Source: Caryophanales bacterium UBA743 (GTDB taxonomy: Bacteria > Bacillota_I > Bacilli_A > RFN20 > CAG-826). From it: 64,000 nt of DNA. Position 1 is the stretch's first letter, and every line of letters starts with the position of its first letter. The stretch is taken from positions 1 through 64,000 of the forward strand of contig DBKT01000009.1 of NCBI GenBank assembly GCA_002297365.1, in the 5' to 3' direction. A program made the translations under genes and the position numbers. Below are positions 33,602-42,880 of this stretch, piece after piece. The notes below the pieces were generated by a model. That model saw nothing but the letters and a program-made list of their open reading frames with translations. It did no database searches and was not told where the DNA came from.

Positions 33602-35629
33602 CTATTTTTCGTTATTCTTCTTGCTTTCTTCAATCTTTTTCTTGCTATCCAAAATTTCTTTGGTGAATTCTGCAATTGTAAGCAATTTGCCATACTTTTC
33701 GGTTGGAATAGAAACTTTGAAAACGCTATTTAGCTCTTGAACCATTGTGACGTAGCTCATGGAGTCTCCGCCTAAATCATCAGCCCAAGAAGCGTCGTTT
33801 TCGATTTTATATTCTGGCAAATACAGAGTTTCAGAGAAGATTTTGCGCACTTTATCGGCAATCCTCGCTACTTCTTTGCTGTCGTACCCTTCAAACGAAA
33901 TCGGTTTTCTCCCGAGTGCTTCTCCATTGAAAGATAAGAAGTTTTCGGGGTTGCTAGCCAACTCCTTTTGCAAAACAAAACGTTTCACCTTCATGTTGTT
34001 TGCCATAGGTAACGCTTTTTTGTAAATGTAAGCAGAAGAAACGCGTTTTTCATTCGGAAGCGTGGCGTTTATGGAGTCAATGTCATTCTTTATTTTCGCA
34101 AGTTGAGTGGAGGGAACGCCATTTTCCAAATCAACAACAAGGATGATTTTTTCGGTGTTGTTTTCACGCTGCCCAAAAACAACGAGATTCCGAATATATT
34201 TAATGTCACGGAAATAACTTTCAATTTCGTCAGGATAAACATTCTCCCCGTTAGAAGCGATAATCGTGTCTTTTATTCTTCCTTTTATGTAATAGCTTCC
34301 GGAGTTGTCTTTAAAGGCGATATCCCCGGTATGAAAATAACCGTTATCCAGAACCGTTTTAGAACGTACCCCATTAACGATTTCTTCGACATGCGTGATT
34401 TTGGACTTCACGCATAATTCGCCTTCGAATGGATGTTCTGTATCCAATGGGATGATTTTGTATTCTACCCCAGCAAAAGGCTTCCCGATTGAACCCTGAA
34501 GCCGTTTCTCGACCTTGCTAGATTGTTCAACGCTTGTAACGCCAATCTCAGTCGTACCGTATCCATTGTTCAAAGGATAGGACAATCCATTGATTATAGA
34601 ACACGTTTTGGGAAGCAAATATCCGCCTCCGGAAATGCAGAATTGAACTTGTTTTCCAAATACCTTCTTTTGCATTATTCGTAAAAAAAGCTTAGAAGAA
34701 GAAAAACCGGCTTCCTCCTTGGAAATCTGACGATTGTTATAAGCGAGCATTTTTTTGATTAATTCTTGCATTGGCGCGCGTTGCTGGGCAGTGGTGCGTT
34801 CCAATTGCTGAGCGATTCCGTCCCAAAAAATCGGCACTGAAAATATATGGGTGCAGGATCCCTTTCTAATGGCGTTAAGAAGATCATTAGAAGAATTGCT
34901 ATTCGGATAAACAAGCGTTTTTCCATAAAAGCTAAAGAAAAGGAAAACAGCGATAAATCCAAAGATATGATGAAAAGGAATCATGGCCAAAATGCGTATT
35001 ACGCCAGGATTCATTAAGGCGTTTCCGTTTGATGGGACATTGGCAACAGAAGCTAGCTGATAGCAAAGATTCTCGCCATTCAGCACCATCATTTTGATGT
35101 TGCCGGTCGTGCCAGAAGAACAAAAAATGATTTCATTGGCCCAATTTGCCGCAAAGAAAACGTCTTCATCCGCATTTCTTACGTTATTTACACGGAAAGA
35201 AGGGACGGAATAAGCTTCTTCTTCATTGACGATTATGGCTTTTGCTTTTGCGTCTCTCAAAAGATTTTCCGCATTTTCGTGCTGAAGGTTTGCGGCAATT
35301 AGCAAAACCGGATGCCCTGTCATCAAAATGGCCCACAGCATCAAGGGCCAAATAGGGCTGTTTTTAAGTTTTAAACCGACCACGGAACCTGCTGGAATAG
35401 CGGAAAAAAGGGAAGAAAGCCTTTTCGCTAAAAACCAGACGTTATCTTTGTATTTCGAATATGTATAAGATCGCTTTTTGTCGTCTTCATCAAAATAAAT
35501 ACAGCATTTTTTATTTGCATGAGTCGCAGTGAAGTTTTCGTATATATCTTTCAAGGTCATAGAAGTATTCAAAAGGCCTTTATATTGATCGATGAACTTT
35601 TGGCAATCTTTTTCGCTGTAATTTATCAT
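33602..35629 (-). CDS. AMP-forming adenylation domain fused to an acyl/peptidyl carrier domain
   Basis: An ANL-superfamily enzyme of 675 aa. Core motifs are SSGTTGNIK (A3), NNGYGTTEIG (A5), YFHTGDIA (A7), GRIKDTI (A8) and a C-terminal MKVKR with the probable catalytic Lys. A carrier domain (about residues 585-660) has DDLGGDSMSY with Ser623 as the phosphopantetheine site, then a Lys/Glu-rich tail. It should activate a carboxylic acid (fatty or amino acid) as AMP ester and load it on its own carrier. No condensation, reductase, thioesterase or DltB-like partner lies nearby. A role in membrane-lipid or surface acylation, or fatty-acid recycling, is inference. GAGGT lies 5 nt before the ATG. AcpS (15.5 kb) could modify it. 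Confidence 0.8.
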   Translation of the reverse strand: MINYSEKDCQKFIDQYKGLLNTSMTLKDIYENFTATHANKKCCIYFDEDDKKRSYTYSKYKDNVWFLAKRLSSLFSAIPAGSVVGLKLKNSPIWPLMLWAILMTGHPVLLIAANLQHENAENLLRDAKAKAIIVNEEEAYSVPSFRVNNVRNADEDVFFAANWANEIIFCSSGTTGNIKMMVLNGENLCYQLASVANVPSNGNALMNPGVIRILAMIPFHHIFGFIAVFLFFSFYGKTLVYPNSNSSNDLLNAIRKGSCTHIFSVPIFWDGIAQQLERTTAQQRAPMQELIKKMLAYNNRQISKEEAGFSSSKLFLRIMQKKVFGKQVQFCISGGGYLLPKTCSIINGLSYPLNNGYGTTEIGVTSVEQSSKVEKRLQGSIGKPFAGVEYKIIPLDTEHPFEGELCVKSKITHVEEIVNGVRSKTVLDNGYFHTGDIAFKDNSGSYYIKGRIKDTIIASNGENVYPDEIESYFRDIKYIRNLVVFGQRENNTEKIILVVDLENGVPSTQLAKIKNDIDSINATLPNEKRVSSAYIYKKALPMANNMKVKRFVLQKELASNPENFLSFNGEALGRKPISFEGYDSKEVARIADKVRKIFSETLYLPEYKIENDASWADDLGGDSMSYVTMVQELNSVFKVSIPTEKYGKLLTIAEFTKEILDSKKKIEESKKNNEK

Positions 35630-35694
35630 GTTTTACCTCACGAAAACGTATTTTATCATTAAAAACGAATGGATAAAAAACTATATAAATAATT

Positions 35695-35700
35695 TATAAT
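35695..35700 (+). promoter_or_regulatory. fmt -10 element
   Basis: TATAAT at 35695-35700; leader of about 24 nt with AGGAGG before the ATG. The -35 is poor. Confidence 0.45.
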
Positions 35701-35730
35701 AGGCATGGAAAGCGCAGGAGGAAGCAAAGA

Positions 35731-36681
35731 ATGAGACGATACAATCGAAACGAAGAGGTAAAAATTCTGTTTTTAGGAACTCCAGAGATCGCGGTAAAAC
35801 CATTGCTTGGGCTCCTAGAAAGCGGTTTTCAAGTAGTCGGCGTTGTTACGCAAGAAGACAAAATGAGCGGCAGAGGCCTAGAAAAAATTGAAATTCCTCC
35901 TGTTAAAAAACTCGCCCTAAAAGCTAATTTGCCGGTTTTTCAACCACATCGCATACGAAAAGACTTCTCTTTCGCCAAAGAATTGCAATTCGATGTAATC
36001 GTCTGTATGGCCTATGGGCAAATCGTCCCTATGGAATTCATCGATTTAGCTCCTAAAAAAGCCATCAACCTCCATGGCTCTCTTTTGCCTAAGCTTAGAG
36101 GCGCGGCACCAATCCAACGAGCGATCATGAATGGCGAAGAAAAAACGGGCATCACCCTTATGGAGATGGAAAAAGAAATGGATGCGGGAAAAATGTATGA
36201 CAAACGCTCTATAGCAATTGGAAAAGACGACAATTACTCTTCTCTTTGCAAAAAGCTCGGTGATTTAGCAAAAGAAATGATTGTGAAAGACCTTTTGCCT
36301 TATCTTAATGATGAACTGACAGGCACTCAGCAAAACCCAGAAGAAGTTACTTTCGCAAATAAAATCTCTTCTGAAAACGAGCATCTCCCTTTGTCTTTAG
36401 ACTCATTGGCAACGAATCGATATATACGCGCTTTGGCCAATTTTCCTGGCGCATACGTCATTTATCGCAATAAAAAACTAAAAATCTTTTCAAGTGAAAT
36501 TTCGAATGCGTTTAAGATTGAACAAGGAGTTTTGAAACCAATCAAAGGAAATCTTTACTTAGGAACCAAAGATGGGGCCATACTTTTAAAAGATGTTCAA
36601 TTCGAGGGCAAAAAAAGAATGGACGCCGCTTCTTTTCTAAATGGAGCGAGAATAGCAAAAGACGGCGAAAAAGTGTTCTAA
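35731..36681 (+). CDS. fmt: methionyl-tRNA formyltransferase
   Basis: Fmt formylates Met-tRNAi for initiation. KILFLGTPEIA at the N-terminus, the active-site segment INLHGSLLPKLRGAAPIQRAIMNGE (shown in part), GITLMEMEKEMDAG and the C-terminal OB-like domain are present. The length of 316 aa is typical. AGGAGG lies 9 nt upstream of the ATG at 35731; that start adds about ten residues before the usual KILFLG. The helicase gene follows 1 nt later. Confidence 0.95.
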   Translation: MRRYNRNEEVKILFLGTPEIAVKPLLGLLESGFQVVGVVTQEDKMSGRGLEKIEIPPVKKLALKANLPVFQPHRIRKDFSFAKELQFDVIVCMAYGQIVPMEFIDLAPKKAINLHGSLLPKLRGAAPIQRAIMNGEEKTGITLMEMEKEMDAGKMYDKRSIAIGKDDNYSSLCKKLGDLAKEMIVKDLLPYLNDELTGTQQNPEEVTFANKISSENEHLPLSLDSLATNRYIRALANFPGAYVIYRNKKLKIFSSEISNAFKIEQGVLKPIKGNLYLGTKDGAILLKDVQFEGKKRMDAASFLNGARIAKDGEKVF

Positions 36682-36682
36682 A

Positions 36683-39040
36683 ATGTCTGAAAAAAGCAAA
36701 AAACAACTTAATTTATCCGTTCACCAATTGGTGGATTTTTTGCTTCGTGAGGGTGATATAGATAATCGCATTTACAACCAAGAAACGATGAATTTAGGCT
36801 CTAAAATTCATTCGTCCTTTCAAAAGAAACAAGGAAAGTCCTATCTTTCGGAAGTGTTTTTGGAAACAACCATCGAAAAAAAGGACTATTCGATTCATCT
36901 TGAAGGGCGCGCCGACGGAATCATCCTTGGGGATATAAACCCTATCATTGACGAGATCAAATCTACCATTTCTCCCTTAGAGGAATTCTATAAGGTTCAA
37001 AAAGAGTGGCATTATGGACAAGCAAAATGCTATGCCTATATGTATTTAAAAAAGGAAAAACTTCCGCGTGCCAATATTCGTTTAACCTATATTTCACAGC
37101 AAGATTTCGATCAACGAATGGTGAAGGAAAGATGCTTCACATTCGAAGAATTGGAAGAATACGTCAATTCTTTAATAGACCGATACCTTAATTTTAATAA
37201 AAGGGAATTGGAGCATATCCGCGCAAGAAACGCTTCTGCCTCTTCGCTTGCTTTCCCTTATAATGATTTTCGAAAAGGCCAAAGAGATTTGGCAAAATAC
37301 GTATATACTGTCGCAAAAAAAGGCGGAATTTTCTTTTTTGAGGCACCAACTGGAATAGGAAAAACCATTTCTACGATCTACCCTGCGATTAAAAGCTTCG
37401 CTGTGACAGATAATCAAAAGATTTTTTATTTGACGGCAAAAACTTCTGGAAGACAAACCTGCTATGATGCCTTAACGGCTTGTTACGAAAAAGGCTTTGT
37501 GGGCCGCGATTCTTTGATTGTCGCAAAAGAAAAGATTTGTTTTTCCCCAGGGAAAAATTGCAATCCAGACGATTGTCTTTTTGCTCGTGGCTATTATGGC
37601 AAATTGCGAAAAATCATTGAAGAAGAAAGTCAACACAAACATCGATATAACCTAGATTCTGTGACCGAAATCGCAAGAAACAATGAAATGTGTCCTTTCG
37701 AGCTTCAATTAGATTTGTCATTGCTTAGTGATGTCATCATTTGTGATTACAACTATTTCTTTGACCCTTTAGTGAAACTGGAACGTTATTTTTCCGATGA
37801 AGTGGACTCTTCAAAATATTTTCTCTTGATCGATGAAGCGCACAATTTAGCAACCCGTTCGAGGGATATGTTTAGCGAAACGATTACATTGAAGCAAATT
37901 CAAGAAGCCAAACGTGAACTTAAAGGAAAAACGCATAATAAAGTAAAACTGGCCTTGGGCAAAATGGCCAAAGCCTTTATAACCTTACCTATAGACCAAG
38001 ATTTTCTTGAACTGGAGAAAATCGATACGGACTTGCAAAGGTGCTTGAGCAAATTTCGCGAGACAACCCAAAGCAAAAACGAGGAAAAAGAAAACGCTAT
38101 TTTCCCTCAAAAAGTGAAGGAATTATCTAGAAAGGTCTATCGTTTCCTTTTCTTGTTGGAAAATTGTCATCAAAACTTGACCTTATATGCTAGCAAACAT
38201 GGAGAAAATATTGAGTTGCACCTTCAATCTCTTGACCCATCTCCTTATTTAAAAGACGATTTGGAAAAAGTGAAAGGAGCTGTCATTTTTTCGGCTACAT
38301 TGTCTCCGATAAGTTACTATATGGAATGCTTGTTGGGAAAGAAGGACTATCCTTATTTGGCTTTGCCTTCGCCTTTCCCAAAAGACAATTTTCATTTGAT
38401 GGTTGCGCCCGATTTATCCATTCGTTACAAAAACAGAAACAAAACTTACGATAAAGTCGCAAGTTATCTTTCTTCTTTTGTTAAAGGCAAAAAAGGAAAT
38501 TATTTCATTTACTTTCCATCTTATGAATATTTAAAAAACATAAAGGATAAGCTATTTTTTGAGAATGCTAATGTCTACATTCAAGAAAAAGAAATGAGCG
38601 ATAGAGACAAAGAGGTTTTCCTATCGAGATTTTTGCCGAACCCCAAAAAAACAACCGTCGGCCTTCTTATTATTGGCGGTTCTTTTAGCGAAGGCATCGA
38701 TTTGCCAAACGACAGGCTGATAGGGGTAGCCGTTGTCGGTGTTGGAATGCCCCAAATTTCCAAAGAGAGCGATTTAATCCGCGAATATTACGACAAAAAG
38801 AACGGAAATGGCTTCCAATTCGCTTATCTAAATCCTGGAATGAACAAGGTTATGCAAGCGGTGGGCCGCCTTATTCGAAGCGAAAGCGACGTAGGAAGCG
38901 CTCTTTTGATCGACGAACGTTACCTGCAAGAGGACTATCATTCTTTTTTCGAAAGATCTTGGCGGGGTTATGAGATAGTCACTTCTGAAAAAGACATTGA
39001 AGAATCATTATCTTCTTTCTATCGAAGGAAGGGGAAATAG
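36683..39040 (+). CDS. DinG/XPD-family helicase with N-terminal RecB-like nuclease motif
   Basis: A superfamily 2 helicase of 785 aa. Residues about 40-125 hold a PD-(D/E)xK-like arrangement: His43, GRAD (Asp78), then DEIK (Asp90, Glu91, Lys93) and QAKCYAYMYL. Walker A APTGIGKT lies near residue 215, and the DEAH box LLIDEAHNLATRS near 385. Four cysteines between them (KICFSPGKNC, DDC, EMC) fit the XPD-type [4Fe-4S] cluster. Motif VI is QAVGRLIRSESD near residue 725. It is likely a 5'-3' DNA helicase with a nuclease active site, used in repair. It is coupled to fmt; the link is probably only positional. Confidence 0.85.
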   Translation: MSEKSKKQLNLSVHQLVDFLLREGDIDNRIYNQETMNLGSKIHSSFQKKQGKSYLSEVFLETTIEKKDYSIHLEGRADGIILGDINPIIDEIKSTISPLEEFYKVQKEWHYGQAKCYAYMYLKKEKLPRANIRLTYISQQDFDQRMVKERCFTFEELEEYVNSLIDRYLNFNKRELEHIRARNASASSLAFPYNDFRKGQRDLAKYVYTVAKKGGIFFFEAPTGIGKTISTIYPAIKSFAVTDNQKIFYLTAKTSGRQTCYDALTACYEKGFVGRDSLIVAKEKICFSPGKNCNPDDCLFARGYYGKLRKIIEEESQHKHRYNLDSVTEIARNNEMCPFELQLDLSLLSDVIICDYNYFFDPLVKLERYFSDEVDSSKYFLLIDEAHNLATRSRDMFSETITLKQIQEAKRELKGKTHNKVKLALGKMAKAFITLPIDQDFLELEKIDTDLQRCLSKFRETTQSKNEEKENAIFPQKVKELSRKVYRFLFLLENCHQNLTLYASKHGENIELHLQSLDPSPYLKDDLEKVKGAVIFSATLSPISYYMECLLGKKDYPYLALPSPFPKDNFHLMVAPDLSIRYKNRNKTYDKVASYLSSFVKGKKGNYFIYFPSYEYLKNIKDKLFFENANVYIQEKEMSDRDKEVFLSRFLPNPKKTTVGLLIIGGSFSEGIDLPNDRLIGVAVVGVGMPQISKESDLIREYYDKKNGNGFQFAYLNPGMNKVMQAVGRLIRSESDVGSALLIDERYLQEDYHSFFERSWRGYEIVTSEKDIEESLSSFYRRKGK

Positions 39041-39042
39041 AA

Positions 39043-39048
39043 TATAAT
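39043..39048 (+). promoter_or_regulatory. lepA -10 element
   Basis: TATAAT at 39043-39048 lies 12 nt before the lepA ATG at 39061; no Shine-Dalgarno in between. Confidence 0.4.
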
Positions 39049-39060
39049 CGATAATTGCTT

Positions 39061-40878
39061 ATGCCTTTTAATCAATCTCACATTAGAAATTTCTCTGTTA
39101 TTGCCCATATAGATCATGGAAAAAGCACCCTCTGCGATCGCATTCTCGAGGAAACGGGAGCCGTTGAAAAAAGAAACCTCTCTCAGCAAATGCTTGATAG
39201 CATGCCTTTGGAGCAAGAAAGGGGAATCACGATTAAGCTGAACGCCGTTACAGTAACCTACAAAGCCAAAAATGGCGAAGAATATATCTTTAATTTGATA
39301 GATACCCCTGGGCACGTAGACTTCACCTATGAGGTTTCGCGCTCTTTGGCGGCTTGCGAAGGTGCGTTGCTCTTGGTCGATGCAACGCAAGGCGTTCAGG
39401 CTCAAACATTAGCTAACGCCTATTTAGCGATCGATAACGATTTGATGATATTGCCGGTAATTAATAAAATCGACCTTCCAAGCTCAGATATTCCAAACGC
39501 AGAGAAAGAAATAGAGGAAAAACTTGGTTTGTCTATCGCGGATATATCCTTGGTTTCGGCTAAAACAGGGCAAGGGGTCCCTGAAATGCTAGAAAGGGTT
39601 GTAGAGCTCATTCCTGCTCCAGATGGAGATCCGAACGCTTCATTAAAAGCCTTAATTTTTGATAGTTATTACGATTCCTATAGAGGCGTCGTTGTCCTGA
39701 TTCGCATTAAGGAAGGAAACGTTAAGGTCGGCGATGAGATACTTTTAATGCAATCTGGCAAAAAATACACTGTTACCGAACTAGGAATCCGCACTCCAAA
39801 AGAACTTCCCGTGTCTGAATTAGACGCCGGAGAAGTCGGCTACTTATGTGCCACAATTAAAGACATCAAAGATGTTTTTCCAGGAGAAACAGTCACTTCG
39901 GCGGCCAACCCTGCGGATAAGCCTTTGCCAGGTTATCGAAAGATAAACCCAATGGTTTATTGCGGTTTATACCCAGTGGATTCTCAAAAATACAACGATT
40001 TAAAAGAAGCGCTCGCAAAGCTTTCTTTGAATGATTCTTCCCTTACCTATGAGCCAGAATCGTCTGAAGCCCTTGGTTTTGGCTTCCGTGTTGGTTTCCT
40101 TGGCCTTTTACATATGGATGTCATTCAAGAAAGATTGGAAAGAGAATACAATTTGAATTTGATTCTTACGGCCCCGTCGGTTAAATATCGCATTAATCTG
40201 TCGGATGGAACCTCCAAGATGATTGATAACCCTTCTGAAATGCCGGATGCTTCGAAAATCAAATCCATCGAGGAGCCTTTCGTGAATGCAGAAATCATGA
40301 CGCCTAAGGAATTCGTCGGGCCGATTATGCAACTTTGCCAAGAAAGGCGAGGAATTTATCAAGACCTTATTTATTTCGATGATACGCGGCAAGTCGTTAA
40401 ATATTCTCTTCCTTTGAGTGAAATCATCTTCAATTTCTTCGACAAACTAAAATCCATTTCCAAAGGATACGCTTCTCTGGATTATCAAATCGAAGGCTAC
40501 CACCCAAGTGAGCTTTCCAAAATGGATATTCTTTTAAATGGCGATAAAATCGACGCTTTATCCTCCATCGTGTATCGGCCATTCGCCTATGACAGGGGGA
40601 TTAAAATCGTTTCCCGTTTAAAGGAAATAATTCCAAAGCAGCAATTTGAAGTCCCGGTCCAAGCTGCAATTGGCGGCAAAGTCATAGCTCGTTCAACGAT
40701 TAAATCGGTTCGTAAAGACGTTTTGGCGAAATGCTATGGTGGGGATATCTCTCGCAAAAAGAAGCTTCTCGAAAAGCAAAAAGAAGGCAAAAAGAGGATG
40801 AAGCAAATTGGTTCTGTAGAGGTTCCTCAGGAAGCTTTCATGGCCGTTTTATCCCTTGATGACGAAGATAAAAACTAA
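39061..40878 (+). CDS. lepA: elongation factor 4 (LepA)
   Basis: A translational GTPase that assists initiation and subunit maturation. P-loop AHIDHGKST, the switch SMPLEQERGITIK, DTPGHVDFTYEVSRSL and NKIDLP are canonical; the LepA-specific C-terminal domain ends in KKRMKQIGSVEVPQEAFMAVL. The length of 605 aa is normal. I chose the ATG at 39061 rather than the TTG two codons upstream, as it gives the usual MPFNQSHIRNF-type start. Position before hemW-hrcA matches Bacillus; the sporulation genes gpr and spoIIP found there are absent. Confidence 0.97.
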   Translation: MPFNQSHIRNFSVIAHIDHGKSTLCDRILEETGAVEKRNLSQQMLDSMPLEQERGITIKLNAVTVTYKAKNGEEYIFNLIDTPGHVDFTYEVSRSLAACEGALLLVDATQGVQAQTLANAYLAIDNDLMILPVINKIDLPSSDIPNAEKEIEEKLGLSIADISLVSAKTGQGVPEMLERVVELIPAPDGDPNASLKALIFDSYYDSYRGVVVLIRIKEGNVKVGDEILLMQSGKKYTVTELGIRTPKELPVSELDAGEVGYLCATIKDIKDVFPGETVTSAANPADKPLPGYRKINPMVYCGLYPVDSQKYNDLKEALAKLSLNDSSLTYEPESSEALGFGFRVGFLGLLHMDVIQERLEREYNLNLILTAPSVKYRINLSDGTSKMIDNPSEMPDASKIKSIEEPFVNAEIMTPKEFVGPIMQLCQERRGIYQDLIYFDDTRQVVKYSLPLSEIIFNFFDKLKSISKGYASLDYQIEGYHPSELSKMDILLNGDKIDALSSIVYRPFAYDRGIKIVSRLKEIIPKQQFEVPVQAAIGGKVIARSTIKSVRKDVLAKCYGGDISRKKKLLEKQKEGKKRMKQIGSVEVPQEAFMAVLSLDDEDKN

Positions 40879-40921
40879 GCGTATTTTCGGATTTTTCGAT
40901 TCCTCGTTAGTAGTTTTCTAG

Positions 40922-40950
40922 TTGCTTTGAATAAGTACGTTTTTTATAAT
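40922..40950 (+). promoter_or_regulatory. promoter of the Fic-like gene
   Basis: TTGCTT (40922-40927), 17-nt spacer, TATAAT (40945-40950). The ATG is 9 nt downstream without a Shine-Dalgarno. Confidence 0.5.
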
Positions 40951-40959
40951 TAGAGCAAT

Positions 40960-42501
40960 ATGAGCAATCCAACGCCAATCGCAATTCGCTATACCGATGA
41001 AATCTATGCTACGCCGGCACAGGTCGGAAAAAGCCTCCACATGGTGGTCTATGACGATTTTTGGAAGCAAATAATGGTTTACCGAGAAGAGAATAAAGTG
41101 GTGTTGCCTTTTGGAAAGATTAAAGGGCGGCCATTTTATTTCACCTTGACTCAGCCGATTCGCATCAAGATTCAGGATTTCGAGCGTAAAATAAAGGATT
41201 TTTTGTCTCTTTCTCGTAGCATGCTGCTATCAAAAGAAAAAGAAACCAGAATCATTTTGCTTTCCAATATTCTTAAAGAAGGAGCGATCTTAGAAAAATC
41301 AAACATCAATGATCTTTCAATCAAAATGCTGCTTAACTCCCTTTATAAGGAAAGCGATAATAACCATACTCCAGTCGTGAATTATCTTTCATCAATAGAT
41401 TATTATTTAGGTCAAACTCCGTCAGCGCCAAATGATGATTTCCTTGCTGGCGCTTATCAAAGAGTTCTTGGTCAAGAGGAATTGATGGATTTCTATCGTG
41501 AGAAAGATTTTGATAAGAAAGTCGAGCATTTGGCCTATATTCGCGATCCCGATTATCCTTACGCTCCTCACGATTTGATTGAAGACTCGATGGAAGGCCT
41601 TATAGGTTGGCTGGAAAGTGATGAATTTACGCCCGCTTTTGTCCATGCTTTTATTGCTGCGAATTATCTTTTTTACATCAAGCCTTTCGATCAAAGAAAT
41701 TCACTTATGGCCGCTCTTTTAGCGAAAGAAGTCATAGCTGAGAATACTGGTTTTAGCGAAGCTTTTGTTTTGCCCTTCGAGCTTCTTTTAAAAGATTCCT
41801 TCAAGAATTCGGACGCCTATAAAGAAAGCAAGGCTCGTTGCGATATGACATACGCTCTTTTTGAAGGGATGAGTGTGTTTTCCCTTTATTTAGATAATGT
41901 CACCGAACAGCTGAAAAACCTCCGCATCTCCCAATATAAGGGTGAATATTCAATTTTGGGCGCAGAAGAAGAAAATATCGCTGACAAAATTCAGCAAGAA
42001 AAAGAACCGAAAGGACCGACTCAATTGTCTTTCTTAAATGTAGAGGAAACGACAAAAGAAAAAAAGGAAATAGCCTCTCCACAAGAACCTTCTTTGCAAA
42101 AGAATCAAGAAAATTTGAAAAGGGAATCCACTTACTCTTCGCAAAGTGAAGACTCCAAAAGAGGAGGCTTAAATGAAGAAAAAGCGGAAATTCCCATCGT
42201 TTCTTCTCTCGCGAATGGCAATAGCCCTTCGCCAAAAGATCCTCTTTCCAAATCGGAGATTAAAGATTATATTCGTTATTTGTTGGAAACCAATCCAAAT
42301 TTGAACAAAAAGCAAGCAACTTTCTTAGCGAATCATTGCACGCCCGGAAGATTCTATACAATCCAGCAATTCAAAGACTTTGCCTCTTGCGTATATGAAA
42401 CCGCTAGGACATCAATGGACAAATTGGCTCAAGAAGGTTACTACGAAAAGCTTCAGTTCAAGAACAAATTCGTTTATTCCCCAATAAAGAAAGGAAATTA
42501 A
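40960..42501 (+). CDS. Fic-fold protein with degenerate active site and C-terminal winged helix
   Basis: The segment from about residue 160 to 265 follows the Fic domain: AYIRDPDYPYAPHDLIEDS (flap), GLIGWLESDEF, then FYIKPFDQRNSLMAALLAKEV. The catalytic motif HPFx(D/E)GNGR is changed to KPFDQRNSL (Lys241-Leu249): catalytic His, acidic residue, both Gly and Arg are lost, and only Pro, Phe and Asn remain. An N-terminal helix NILKEG (103-108) resembles the inhibitory (S/T)xxxE(G/N) helix with Asn in the first position. A low-complexity linker (about 330-425) precedes a winged-helix-like C-terminus. AMPylation activity is unlikely; a regulatory or binding role is inferred. The gene lies between lepA and hemW. 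Confidence 0.65.
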   Translation: MSNPTPIAIRYTDEIYATPAQVGKSLHMVVYDDFWKQIMVYREENKVVLPFGKIKGRPFYFTLTQPIRIKIQDFERKIKDFLSLSRSMLLSKEKETRIILLSNILKEGAILEKSNINDLSIKMLLNSLYKESDNNHTPVVNYLSSIDYYLGQTPSAPNDDFLAGAYQRVLGQEELMDFYREKDFDKKVEHLAYIRDPDYPYAPHDLIEDSMEGLIGWLESDEFTPAFVHAFIAANYLFYIKPFDQRNSLMAALLAKEVIAENTGFSEAFVLPFELLLKDSFKNSDAYKESKARCDMTYALFEGMSVFSLYLDNVTEQLKNLRISQYKGEYSILGAEEENIADKIQQEKEPKGPTQLSFLNVEETTKEKKEIASPQEPSLQKNQENLKRESTYSSQSEDSKRGGLNEEKAEIPIVSSLANGNSPSPKDPLSKSEIKDYIRYLLETNPNLNKKQATFLANHCTPGRFYTIQQFKDFASCVYETARTSMDKLAQEGYYEKLQFKNKFVYSPIKKGN

Positions 42502-42505
42502 TATT

Positions 42506-42880
42506 ATGAAAGTCATGATCTTAAGTGGAATGCCAGGATGGTTAATCCCAATTTTACTTTTGGCTATTTTTGGAGTCATCGCTTTAGGTGTTTTTTTGCT
42601 TCGCAAATACGCCAAGCCTTTCAAAAGCGACGAGAAGCCGAAAAGCGACAAAGAAATCGCCGAAGAAGAAGTTCAACGTTTAACTAAAGAATTAAACGAA
42701 GAAGAATATGAAGCGGCGAAAGAAAGGAAGGAAAAAAGAGAAGGCAAACCAACCGAAGAGGAAGCTCGCGAAGAAGAATTGAATCGTATGACTCGTCCAG
42801 TTGAAGACAAAAACGTCGCAAAAGAAATGGAGAAATACGATCAAAACGCGAATAAAGACAACAATAATAAACAATCGTGA
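42506..42880 (+). CDS. single-pass membrane protein with charged tail, unknown function
   Basis: A 124-aa protein: one membrane segment (about residues 11-32, LIPILLLAIFGVIALGVFLL) followed by a very charged Glu/Lys-rich, probably coiled-coil cytoplasmic region and an Asn/Lys-rich end. I recognise no family. It overlaps hemW by GTGA and follows the Fic-like gene by 4 nt, so all three are probably cotranscribed. Confidence 0.7.
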   Translation: MKVMILSGMPGWLIPILLLAIFGVIALGVFLLRKYAKPFKSDEKPKSDKEIAEEEVQRLTKELNEEEYEAAKERKEKREGKPTEEEAREEELNRMTRPVEDKNVAKEMEKYDQNANKDNNNKQS

